A stretch of DNA of 64,000 nt from assembly GCF_029852145.1 (NCBI RefSeq), contig NC_079975.1, positions 8,122,001 through 8,186,000 on the forward strand, given 5' to 3'. Shown one piece after another: positions 36,086 to 46,342 of this stretch. The position numbers and the translations under genes were made by a program. The DNA comes from Microplitis mediator (lineage: Eukaryota; Arthropoda; Insecta; Hymenoptera; Braconidae). Every line of letters starts with the position of its first letter. The stretch's first letter is position 1. The notes beneath the pieces are model-generated. The model saw nothing but the letters and a program-made list of their open reading frames with translations. It made no database searches and had not been told where the DNA came from.

Positions 36086-36762
36086 GAATCGTTTATTTGA
36101 GAAACCCCATAAGTCAAGAAAACAAAATTTTTCAGGAAACACAAAAAAAATTTTTTTGGAAAAACTTGACATTAAAATAATAAATAAATAATTGAATGCA
36201 ATAATGTTAGCGTTTCTGAAAAAGATTCCAACAAGAAAAATTTAATTTTTTAACTGAAACTACTTGAAAAAATTATTTAAAGTTGATTGACTTATGGGGT
36301 TTCTCAACCAAACGAAAAAAAGTTATAAAATCATTGTTTTTTTAAATTTTTCCACTCAAATCATTTATTAGACTGATAAAATGAAGTATTAAATATGTGT
36401 TTGAACTCTGAAACTCAGAAATTACAAAAAATTATAATTAATTTAAACATTTTAATTAGTCATATAACAGTCAACAATAAAACAACATTTGAAATTAATT
36501 TACCAAAAAAGCGGGAATTTTAAATAAAAAAAAAAAAAAATTATTTCTGTAAAATTAAAACTGCATATGTTTATTTGAGTCATTCACTTATGGGGTTTCT
36601 CAATTAAATGAAATTGCTGTCACCCCGTTAATTTTTTTTTAAACGCTGATTTGATGCATATTTTGATTGATTTCTATGGAGGGACATCCAAAGAACCCAA
36701 AAATGCAAAAAACCCAATTTCGTAAAAAACATGACTTATGGGGTTTCTCAAATGAACGATTC
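36086..36762. mobile_element. CTTATGGGGTTTCTCA-word element
   Basis: GAATCGTTTATTTGAGAAAC plus CCCATAAGTCA at left faces its inverse at right. The same word also appears at 36292-36306 and 36588-36602. Flanking duplication is unclear. Confidence 0.75.
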
Positions 36763-36830
36763 AAATCACTTATATAAAATTTAAATATAGCGAAGAAGAC
36801 ATTTGTATTTTTTGTAGCCAACAATACATT

Positions 36831-37145
36831 CACGAAGAAAATTGTAGATAAAAAATGTACGAATCTTCATTATGCTGTCGACCAAACTTGAAACGAAAAA
36901 TTTAGACACCAAAAAAATATCATGCTCTACTATTATTATTATTGTGAGCCTCTAAAATTTTTTTTTCCCCACTATAATTCATATTTTAGACAAATAATTT
37001 TCATTACAATCCATCAATAAGTTTTAAGTATATAATATTTTTTGTAGTGCAGTATAATAATTTTTGGCAACTCGACTTCCTGTTTCAAGTTTTGGCGACA
37101 GCAAAATAAAAAATTGTACATTTTTTAGCTCCATTTTTCTCCGTG
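36831..37145. mobile_element. Fold-back element with AAAATGTACGAAT arms (empty copy)
   Basis: CACGAAGAAAATTGTAG...AAAATGTACG faces CGTACA-like...TTTTTCTCCGTG. Shares its whole interior with 39278-40122 but lacks that copy's insertion. Confidence 0.75.
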
Positions 37146-37807
37146 TTGTTTACTGAAAAATTCCTGAAAAAAAAATTTAAATAAAAATATTTTTTTGAAA
37201 AAATTTCGGGACTTTAAAATAAAAATTTTTAGAGCCGTCGGTTTTGCCCGACCCTCCTCTATACATATATGATTACATGCACATACGTTTTCATATACAA
37301 CTTTAATATCCGACATACTTTATTACATTAATAAAACCATGAAATTTTTTCATATTTACATGATAAAATTTATCAAAGGGCTTTCTTATTCTCAAGCTTT
37401 TTATTGTTGTGCCGAGATTCCGGAAATTTTTTTCATTTTTTATAAAACGCGATGATTAAATTCATATAATATTTCATATATTAATATCATATTTCATGTA
37501 AAATCTTCCTGTTCGATACCTTGCTGTAATATTTTATTATTTTTATTATTTTTTACCCAGAATGTTGAGTTAATTGAACTTTTAATCCTACAATTTTTTT
37601 TATTTAAACTGAAACATCATGCAGCTCAAAGTAATTAAAGTAATTTTGTTGAATAAAATAAATGCCAAAGGAAATAAAATTACTTGTGTAATTAACTTGC
37701 GCGCTTACATTATATAATCTCGTGAATAAAAAAAAAATATCATTGAAAAAAATTATAATTGAGATATTCCGTAGCAAAAAAGGCAATTTTAAATAAAATT
37801 AAAAATA

Positions 37808-38478
37808 CACAGTAAAAAATTTGCGGAGTGAACACGGAGTTAAATCAGAGTAAATAGGGAACATTATTTATTTCATCCCTTCGGAGTGAAATTTACTCCG
37901 AAGGAAAATTTAATTTAATAATGAAATCCGGATTGAAGTGAAATTCATTCCTAAAAGGAGTTCATTTAATATTACACCGTAAAAAATTAGCGGAGTAAAT
38001 CCTGAGTGAATGCGGAGTAGGTGATTGTTTATTTATTTCATCCTTTTGGAGTGAAATTTACTCCGAAGGGAAATTTAATTTAATTTCGAAATTAAATTGA
38101 ATTTAAAATTAAAACTCTGAATCGGAGTGAATGCAGATTAAAATAAACTCTAGATCACTCCAAAATTACCCCGCTGGAAAAACTAACTCCGACGTTACTC
38201 CGTATGCGAAGTGATTTTTTTGAAAACTCCGGAACTCCGAGTAAAGGAGTGAATTCGGATTGAAATAAAATCCAAAATCATTTCGAATCCACTCTCAATT
38301 TTTAATGTAAAACTCCGAATTGGAGTGAATGCGGATTTAAATAAAATTCAAATCACTCCGAAATCACTCAGCTGTAAAAACATACTCTGTATGCGAAGTG
38401 GTTTTTTTTAAACTTCGGGTGACGGAGTAAATTCGGATTTAAATAAAATACGAATTCACTCCCAATTTCTTACAGTGT
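37808..38478. mobile_element. Adjacent GGAGTGAAT-word elements
   Basis: CACAGTAAAAAATTTGCGGAG (37808) and CACCGTAAAAAATTAGCGGAG (37975) starts and one TTCTTACAGTG end (38478). The interior is word arrays in both orientations. Confidence 0.65.
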
Positions 38479-38683
38479 AATTATTAATAAAATAAAAAAC
38501 TATTTATTTGTTAAAAAAATAATAATCGACTGTTATGCCGATTTAAATATTGAATTCAACTATAATTATTTTTTATTATAAAACTATTCACAATTTTAAT
38601 AACGAAGAAACTTTTTTCCCCTCTGTACTTCAAATCATGGATACTTGAAATTCAATAACTTTTAACGATATTATTGATTTCAG

Positions 38684-38887
38684 ATTTGAAGATATGTTGG
38701 ATTTAAAAATATGGAATACGGCGAAGATAAACAATGTGTTGAAGATTTTCAAATAATGAAGTCTACTCAGTGAAGAATAATTGTCTTATTGTTTATTTGT
38801 CAACTCTGTAATGATTACAATTATTGATAAGAAATGGAAATTGGCAGTACTGCAAACACTATTACTAAGAGAGTAGTCAAAAATCAA
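38684..38887 (+). other. Candidate 5' untranslated exon of the Kekkon-family gene
   Basis: A TTGATTTCAG acceptor ends at 38683 and a strong GTAAGT donor starts at 38888. The exon-like segment between them has no long ORF and is flanked by repeat-rich DNA. The next acceptor in the same orientation is TTTTTCAG ending at 41213, 168 bases before the receptor ATG. Splicing 38887 to 41214 would give a plausible 5' UTR. This is inferred from splice signals only; transcript data would decide. Confidence 0.4.
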
Positions 38888-39277
38888 GTAAGTTTTTTTT
38901 TATTAACAAAAATAATAAAAAAATATGTATCATCCAATTAATTTTATCACCCTTTGATCATATACTGCAGATAAATTAGATTCCAGTTAATAATAGACTC
39001 GATAATTGAATATTATATCAAAGGTCACTTATACTTTGTCTCAATTATTTTATTTGTAATAATTTTTTTCTTGTCAACGTACGATCATAAATCATTTTAA
39101 TGTCATTTGTTCTTTCACAATACGCAGTCATCCATTATATATAATAGTATTGATGATATTTATTTCTATATTATTCTTTATCTTAAAATAAGGACACATT
39201 TTACAGACAATATTTATATAAATACAAGACTATCATTTTTTATTTTTATTTCTTTTATTAATAATTCAATGAAGTAT

Positions 39278-40122
39278 ACGGAGAGAAATAGATTTTAAAA
39301 ATGTACGAATTTTTATTATGCTGTCAACAAAATTTGAATCAGGAAAGTGAGTCCCAAAAAATTATTATGCTATACTATACTCAGAAAATTAAATGATAGA
39401 AACTACTATCTAGTTATGGTAAAATTTCTACCATCAATCCGATAGTAGTGAATATTATCTAGATGATTGTATAAATCATCTAGATTGTAATATTCACCAT
39501 ATTTATAATAATTGTTACAATCCCGTATGTTAACTAGAGTTAATTATTATTATTATTCTAAATAGTTATATTTATAATCCAGATGGTAACAGTTACCATC
39601 AGAAATTATAATTGTTATCATCCTGATAGTAACTATTACGAAATTTATTGCAGAAGTAAATATTATCATCCTGATAGTAAATATTACCATCCTGATATTA
39701 ACTGTTATCATCCTGATAGTAACTGTTACCATCCTGATAGTAACTGTTACGAAATTTATTGCAGAAGTTGTCATCTAATAATTATTAATTCTATTAAAAA
39801 AAATTATAACACTAACTATGTTTGCATTGAAAAACGTTCCAATCATTCTAGATGATTGGAATTAAAAATTTAGCATAATAAACACAATTACTTAATTTTC
39901 TGAGTGTATAATTATTATTGTGAGCTTCTAAAATTTTTTGGTCTCTACTATAATTCATATTTTAGACAAATAACTTTCATTACAATTTATCAGTAAGTTT
40001 AAAGTGTGTCACATATTTTGTAGTGCAGCATAATAATTTTTTGGCGACTCAACTTCCTGTTTCAATTTTGGTCGACAGCATAATAAAAATTCGTACATTT
40101 TTTATCTCCAATTTTCTCCGTG
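39278..40122. mobile_element. Second copy of the AAAATGTACGAAT fold-back element, interrupted
   Basis: Colinear with 36831-37145 on both sides of an insert at 39378-39906; the right end is TTTTCTCCGTG. Confidence 0.75.
39378..39906. mobile_element. Nested CCATCCTGATAGTAACTG-word element
   Basis: TACTCAGAAAATTAA faces TTAATTTTCTGAGTG; TA duplicated (39376-39377, 39907-39908). The empty site at 36928-36945 reads CTACTATTATTATT. The interior is about 10 copies of a 20-bp word. Confidence 0.8.
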
Positions 40123-40124
40123 TT

Positions 40125-40665
40125 CACTGTAAAAAAAAAAAACCGGGGATAAGTCCAGGCGGTGTAGGTGTTAAAATTTTCGGTGTTAAATTTCAACATC
40201 AAAAGCAGTGTTAAAATAACACCACCGCCAGTGTAAATATTCTTTATTGATGTTAAAAAAATTTCCTGGTGGTACAATATTTTTTGATGTTGAAAATATT
40301 TTACTTTGTGAATTTTTTTACTTACTCGATCACTATACAGTTAATTAGTGTTTTTATTAATTAATTAAATTATTGGTGATTGAAATGATGGGCATTGTGT
40401 AATTTTTAAAAAAATAACATAAGTAATTATTCAAATAAGTACATAGCAAAATTGAAATTTCCTCCAGATAATATTCATTAAATTTTTATATTTTTTTATA
40501 TGTAACACATTTATTTTTATAATTCCATAAGTGGAATTTTTTTACACCGATTTAACACCAGTATTTTAATACCGCCGAATTGCACCGCCTACACCGGTGT
40601 TATTTCATTTTAACGCCGCGTGGTATTAAATTGAGTCCATTTTTAACACCACTCTTTTTACAGTG
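40125..40665. mobile_element. GGTGTTAAA-word element
   Basis: CACTGTAAAAAAAAAAAACC faces ACCACTCTTTTTACAGTG. GGTGTTAAA / TTTAACACC words lie in both arms; 31360-31435 is a fragment of the same kind. Confidence 0.7.
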
Positions 40666-40710
40666 TACATATAACACGAATGAAAATTAACGAACCGGTT
40701 TCAAAAATTA

Positions 40711-41148
40711 CACGGAGAAATTATTCTTGCTTAAAAAGCTATGGTGTTATGGTAAAACCGGACCATGTTGGCCACCTGCGAAATTACTATGACCATAGTT
40801 TAATGAACAATCACCATATCACAAATTACTGTGTTTATTGTAATTTCCTATGGCCATAGTAATTTTTGATACCTTTATTCAATTTCATTAGATGGCCAAC
40901 ATAGTCCGGCTTTACTATGACACCATAGCATTTCAAACAAAAATAATTTTTCAGTTTATGAGAATAATTCTGATGTATGCATAGAAATTTTTACCATAAC
41001 ATCATGGAAAGTATTCCTTTAATGATGAAAAATAGGAACTATTTCTACACAATAGAAAAATTTCCTATACCTGATGGGTAATTTCTGTATACTGTAGAAA
41101 AAAATGACTATATAATGAAAGAAAATTAACTAATATTTTTTCTCCGTG
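40711..41148. mobile_element. CACGGAGAAATTATT element(s) before the Kekkon-family start
   Basis: The left half (40711-40954) is the CCATAG / TGGCCACCTG fold-back. The right half has GGAAATTTTCC and CCTATAC words and ends TTTTTTCTCCGTG with TA after it. It ends 63 bases before the acceptor of the receptor's 5' UTR exon. Confidence 0.65.
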
Positions 41149-41380
41149 TACAATAACTATTTATCCACAACTTTTTTTAGAAATATAATTAATTGTTCTT
41201 TTTTCTTTTTCAGATTTCAAACTTGGATTTATCGACAAAAGTTACTGATAAAACAAATTGATTAAAAAAAAATGTCTGATGAAATGGTAAAGTAACGACA
41301 GTATACATAGATGGCAATCTTTAAAAAGTACGAAAGAAAATGGAAGAAACGCTGTAAATGAAACGTTATAAAACAGTGTT

Positions 41381-43375
41381 ATGTTAGAAACAGTGAAGCA
41401 CCCTCTTCGAGGGCGTACAGTATTAGCTCTTTTGATAATAAACAGTACATATGTACTGTTATCAGACGCAGCCGCGTTTCCCGATTGGACAGACTGTCCG
41501 ATTGTCTGCAGTTGCAAATGGACATCAGGAAAAAAATCAGCGTTTTGTCCAGACGCCGGGTTGACGTCTTTACCAGCATCACTGGATCCAGATATGCAAG
41601 TACTTGATTTATCGGGTAACAAAATACCAGCATTGCAAGATGAAATTTTCAAACGCAATGGACTCGTCAATTTGCAGAAAGTATTTCTTCGTAATGCGGG
41701 TATACACGAAATTCATGCGGATGCCTTCAAAGACATGCGTATACTTGTAGAAGTTGATTTATCCGACAACCATGTCGCGAGTCTAGAACCAAATACTTTT
41801 TTTGGCAACGAAAGGCTTCGAGTATTAACTCTGAGTGGTAATCCACTGATTACCCTTAAAAGTCATCAGTTTCCGCTGCTGCAGCATCTAAGATTTTTAG
41901 AACTACAGAGATGTGAATTGACTGAAATTCATAGTCTTGCATTTGTTAGTTTACCCGGTTTAGAATCATTAAAACTTGATAATAATCAATTAACGCACCT
42001 GGATGATACGACAATATCATCATTACCAAGCCTAAAAACTCTTACACTTGACGCAAACAAATGGTCATGTGATTGCCGATTAAAGAGTTTTCGCAACTGG
42101 CTAATACCCGATGTACCAAAAAAGATATATTCCGTATCACAAATTTGTAACGGGCCATCAAGACTCGAGGGCCGTCGTTGGGAGGACGTTAAATCCGCTG
42201 ACTTTGCCTGTGCACCACAAGTCAAAGTCTACTCAAGTCCAATGCAAGAAGAAGTTAACGGTAATTTAAGTTTATCTTGTCTCATTTCCGGTGATCCATT
42301 ACCCGAATTTTGGTGGCAACTCAACGGCGGTTTTTTGAATTTAACTCGCAACACTGAATCAACAGCATCGTACTCGCCATTGGTATCTTATATCGTAACT
42401 TTTACATCAACACCAGAATTCAACCACTATCGTCCTGATGGAAAGCTGCCAGAACGATGGAATAACATAACAATTTACAATGCAAGTGACAGTGATGCCG
42501 GTGAATATACATGCCATGCTAAAAATATTGCCGGTACTGCCAAGGACACTACGAATATTGTGGTACCTCGTGTTTTTACGGCACCAACTTTGTCACAGAC
42601 AGACAATTGGTTACTCTGGGTGACGCTCGCTGGTGGTGGTACAGCAGCATTATTTGGATTTATATCAGCAGTACTGATGGTTCTGTGTCTTTGCGGTGGA
42701 TCAAGAAGACGCAGTAGACGTGAAAAAGTTAAATTACAAGGTAGTACTAGTTTTGGTGATCAAGAAAAAAAACTATTAGACTTATCAGTAACAACAACTG
42801 GTACAAGTGGTTGTAATACTAATGAACGTATAAGTGGCCATGGTAGTTTAGCAGACACATGTAGTCCTGGTGATCTAGAACTTGCAGAACGTGCTTCCAT
42901 TTGTGATGCCACAACCGTCACCGTCGAAAGACTCAGACCCGAGTGTGGTAGCATTAATTCGACGGCATTACGTAATAATGTAACATCGTGTTCAACAACT
43001 GGATTTCCACCGCCACCACCAGAATTTACTGGCGGTGTTTTACCTTCTGGTATATTTGGAAATATATTTATTTCAGTAGCTTTACCACAAGATGTTGAAC
43101 GTTGTTATCCAGATTTACTTGATATTCCAGTTCATGCACCAACGATAACTGATAAAAGTAATTTTCCAACTTCTTTACAAGCGTCATCAATGATATCAAG
43201 TTTTGCGACTCTACCACGCAGATCACTACGTACTGAACTAGGATCGCAGTATGACAACATGGGGCCACGTGTTACAGCCACCGGAAGTTCAACGTTTTCA
43301 TTAACGGATGATCTGCATTTATCACCGCCCCCACCACCGGTTATTAAGCCGCCAATAGAATTTGTTTCTCTATGA
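41381..43375 (+). CDS. Kekkon-family LRR-Ig transmembrane receptor (664 aa, one coding exon)
   Basis: A type I membrane protein. Residues 10-31 are a signal peptide. A cysteine-rich LRR N-cap starts at CPIVCSCKW (39-47) and continues to about residue 65. About six to seven leucine-rich repeats follow (70-225), with LDLSGN, VDLSDN and LTLSGN motifs. The LRR C-cap has cysteines 230, 232, 256 and 277. One Ig domain has cysteines 300 and 378 and a DAGEYTCHA F-strand. The transmembrane segment is about 411-437, followed by an RRRSRR stop-transfer. The roughly 225-residue tail is Ser/Thr-rich with two polyproline runs. It ends in EFVSL, which could be a C-terminal PDZ ligand. This layout is that of insect Kekkon proteins (neuronal and EGFR/BMP-modulating adhesion receptors). 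I cannot say which kek paralogue it is. The 5' UTR is spliced (acceptor at 41213); translation starts at the first ATG of the open frame, directly before the signal peptide. The coding DNA is clearly richer in G+C than its flanks. Confidence 0.92.
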   Translation: MLETVKHPLRGRTVLALLIINSTYVLLSDAAAFPDWTDCPIVCSCKWTSGKKSAFCPDAGLTSLPASLDPDMQVLDLSGNKIPALQDEIFKRNGLVNLQKVFLRNAGIHEIHADAFKDMRILVEVDLSDNHVASLEPNTFFGNERLRVLTLSGNPLITLKSHQFPLLQHLRFLELQRCELTEIHSLAFVSLPGLESLKLDNNQLTHLDDTTISSLPSLKTLTLDANKWSCDCRLKSFRNWLIPDVPKKIYSVSQICNGPSRLEGRRWEDVKSADFACAPQVKVYSSPMQEEVNGNLSLSCLISGDPLPEFWWQLNGGFLNLTRNTESTASYSPLVSYIVTFTSTPEFNHYRPDGKLPERWNNITIYNASDSDAGEYTCHAKNIAGTAKDTTNIVVPRVFTAPTLSQTDNWLLWVTLAGGGTAALFGFISAVLMVLCLCGGSRRRSRREKVKLQGSTSFGDQEKKLLDLSVTTTGTSGCNTNERISGHGSLADTCSPGDLELAERASICDATTVTVERLRPECGSINSTALRNNVTSCSTTGFPPPPPEFTGGVLPSGIFGNIFISVALPQDVERCYPDLLDIPVHAPTITDKSNFPTSLQASSMISSFATLPRRSLRTELGSQYDNMGPRVTATGSSTFSLTDDLHLSPPPPPVIKPPIEFVSL

Positions 43376-44050
43376 AATGAATTATAAATTTCATTTTTTA
43401 TTTATTTAATAGTAATATTTATAATTAACAATAATTTTAATCATAACTATAAAAATAAAATAATTAATAAGACATTAGTTATGTATCTGATCTTGTATGT
43501 TTCGTCGTCTGCCTGTCTGTCCACTAGTCGTATGAAAAAAAAAGAAAATTATTAATAACAATAATAATAATAATAAATAAAAGATTGAGTATCACTTTAG
43601 TATACTACCGTCTGATTGTAAAAATGTTATGAGTGTTATTGTTTGTGCATTTGGAAATGATATGTTTATTATTATGATAATAGATGCTAATATATATAAT
43701 TAATGTTACGATGATAAATTCATAATGTAAATACATATTTCACAGTATAATACTTTCTTATTTGAACTATCGTATAAGTTATCATAACTCTAAATAAGAA
43801 ATAATAATAAAAATATGAAACAAGAAAATAAGTAAAAAAAATATATATATAAATATGAATGATTTTAGATACCGGATCAATTACTTTTAACAATCGTTTA
43901 ATCTAATAAAGAACAGAGGTTCAGTATCACTAGTATGTTAACTCCACCTGTGTATATATTTGTTACGTCATATATATTATACGTAAAAATAATTATTATT
44001 AGAACTCAAACAATCTTCCGTGCTGCTAAGTACGTTTATTATTGATAAAT

Positions 44051-44082
<32 letters not shown>

Positions 44083-44239
44083 TCGTCAACATCGATATTT
44101 ATTATAAACGCTTTGTCAATTAATAAAATGACTAAATTTAAATTATTATTACTATTATCATTTTTTTTTGTAAACTTATTTACACTCCATCTGATGAAAA
44201 GAAAACTGAAAACTGCATGACCCTGCGGGCAAGCCCTAA
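43376..44239 (+). other. Probable 3' UTR and downstream flank of the Kekkon-family gene
   Basis: AT-rich, no ORF and no clear repeat family, with poly(A) signal candidates (AATAAA at about 43575 and 43907). Short AAT runs occur at 43560 and 44050. It ends where a large inverted-end repeat begins. Confidence 0.45.
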
Positions 44240-44966
44240 AACTTCCCGCTGTTTTTGAGCTCTTGAGCTCGAAAATATTATTGTTATTTTTGAGATCTTC
44301 AAGCGCGAAAATAGTAATTTTGCACCTGCCATTGGGAAAATTTAAGTAATAAACAGTAACAAAAAAAAAAAAAATAAAGTAAATCGGTTTTTTTTATTTT
44401 ATATCAGCAAAATTTTTGGAAATAATGAACCGACTTTGACGTTCAAAAAGACATTTGACGCAGTTTTTTGTCCTCCACATTAAAAAAAATTTTGAAACAA
44501 TTGATAAATAATATTATTCGTGAAGAATGAAGTAAATCGTAATTTTTTTTATTTTTAATCACCAAAATCTTATGATACTGAAGTTAGCCGACGTCTAATA
44601 ATTTTTGGATTTTTTTTTTTTACAATAAATTATAAAAAAAAAAATATTTAAAAAAATTGCACCTATAGTTTATTAAATTTTCTACATGTGCATATTTTTA
44701 TTTATTTTTTTTTTTTTAAATTTAGTCGTTGAAAACAAAATTCGAAAATTTTTAACTGTCTGCTAACTTCAGGATCATCAAAATCTTTGGAAATAATAAA
44801 CTGATTTTGACGGTCAAGGTGGCATTCAACGCAATCTTTTAATTACTAACGTTAAAAAAAACTGTCATCAATTAGTTCAACGATTTGGATTTTATTAGAA
44901 AAAAACACTTTTTCGAAATTCTTTCGACGACGATTTTTTTGAACAAATGAACAGATTTTGATGGTT

Positions 44967-45171
44967 CACTCTAAAACCAAGTGTGTTACAAGTGTATTAT
45001 TTTAACACATATTAAATGTGTTCTATGTTTAAGGCCATAAACAAAACTATAGTTTTTTGTAGTCATTTAAAACACGTTTCACGGTGTGTTAAAAATCTAT
45101 AGATTGCTTATAGCGTTTCAATGTTATTCGGCAAGTGTGTTAATTTCGAGTACACACTTGGTTTTACAGTG
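44967..45171. mobile_element. Nested MITE with CACTCTAAAACCAAGTGTGT ends
   Basis: The left end faces ACACACTTGGTTTTACAGTG. The interior has TGTGTTA and AACACA words. The equivalent position in the related copy near 63960 is uninterrupted. Confidence 0.75.
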
Positions 45172-45446
45172 AATTGAGATGGCATCGACGCGGCTTATAA
45201 AGTTTCAGAGCTGATTAGATTTTGGAATCAATCCATCGAGTACATCACAAGTTATCCGAAAAGAACATTGTTGAAAAAATTTTATTTTTGGAATATCTCC
45301 GAGTATACTGTACCGGTTATGCTCAGTTCCTCACAAATTGATGGAATTAATGAGCCGCTTCAAACGCCACCTCAAAAAGCTAAATCGGTCCATTCGTTCA
45401 AAAGTTACAGAATATTTACATACGTACGTACGTACATACACATATA

Positions 45447-45762
45447 CACGGAAAAAAATAAACTTTAAAAATTAGTGTTTGAAATTATAACCCGGAACCC
45501 GGGTGTCAGTATGGGGAATTTTAACATTCCAAATAATAAATTTTATAATACGTGTCGTCAATTTTCAAAGTATCAGTTACGGTTTTTAAAGTTCAAATAG
45601 TAATTTTTTTTACATAGACAATAAATTTTCATACTTATCCTGTAATTATTCCCGTTTCAATCATAAACGAAAAAATTACTATTTAGAATGATAGTTTTTA
45701 CTGATCACTTTATCATTATATTGCTTGTCGTTCTCAATTTATGTAGTTCATTTTATTCCGTG
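45447..45762. mobile_element. CACGGAAAAAAATAAACTTT-ended MITE
   Basis: Left end CACGGAAAAAAATAAAC, right end ...TTTTATTCCGTG, TA on both sides (45445-45446, 45763-45764). The interior is AT-rich, with AAACTAT/ATAGTTT-like words. Confidence 0.65.
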
Positions 45763-46342
45763 TACGTACACTCAGACATCATCTTGAAAATAATCAGAAT
45801 AGCTTCCTAGGACCTGAAAACGTCGAGGTCTGTTGAAGACTCGATTTTCGAAAATCGGGCCGAAACCAATAACTTCCCATTTTTTTTTTAACTTTAAATT
45901 TTTTTAGCGGGAAGTTAAAAATAGATAAATAAACAATGAAGTTTTTTTGTTTCCAAAGAAAATAAAAATAAAATTCATAAGTATAATATTTATTTAATAC
46001 TGAAGCTTTTCAGTTAATAGAACAGTACATATAAATAAACTTTTAAGTACATAATTTTTTTTTTTTTTTAATTTTTATATATATATAGCTATGAATAACA
46101 ATAATAGTCGAACTTATTATAAAATTTTATTACAATAGATCTAAATGTTACTTTATTTTATAATCTGTAACTCAATGTATTGAAAGTTGTTTCCAATTAT
46201 TTCCGGCTTTGAAGTTTCTTTTATGCGGAACAAGTAATCAATTGAAGAAGCTTTAAATTTATTTTTTTTTTTATTTTTTATAAATTATTTTTTACCATTG
46301 GGAAATCAAAATACGTATTTTTTTAAGTTTAAGAATATCCGA

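Larger units (their letters stand above)
44240..45916. mobile_element. Large element with AACTTCCCGCT ends
   Basis: AACTTCCCGCT / AGCGGGAAGTT ends. Conserved blocks GAGCTCTTGAGCTC, a CGATTTTCGAAAATCGGGCC-type block and GAACAAATGAACAGATTTTGA. No transposase frame found. Related DNA: 50060-50900, 56267-57895, 63812-64000. It carries smaller elements (44967-45171, 45447-45762) and the 44575-44785 dispersed repeat. Confidence 0.6.

Noticed and set aside
35797..36144. 115-codon minus-strand frame
   Set aside because: Phe/Tyr/Lys-rich translation of A/T runs, partly within a repeat element.
41242..41670. 142-codon minus-strand frame opposite the Kekkon-family start
   Set aside because: Shadow of the LRR receptor coding sequence; no signal, domain or independent promoter. 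Other minus-strand frames at 41986-42225, 42760-42954 and 43068-43268 are shadows too.
44240..45916. Bracovirus or other viral proviral segment
   Set aside because: Looked for because the insect could be a parasitoid wasp; no viral-type gene, excision motif or intron-containing virulence gene was recognised here or elsewhere in the window.
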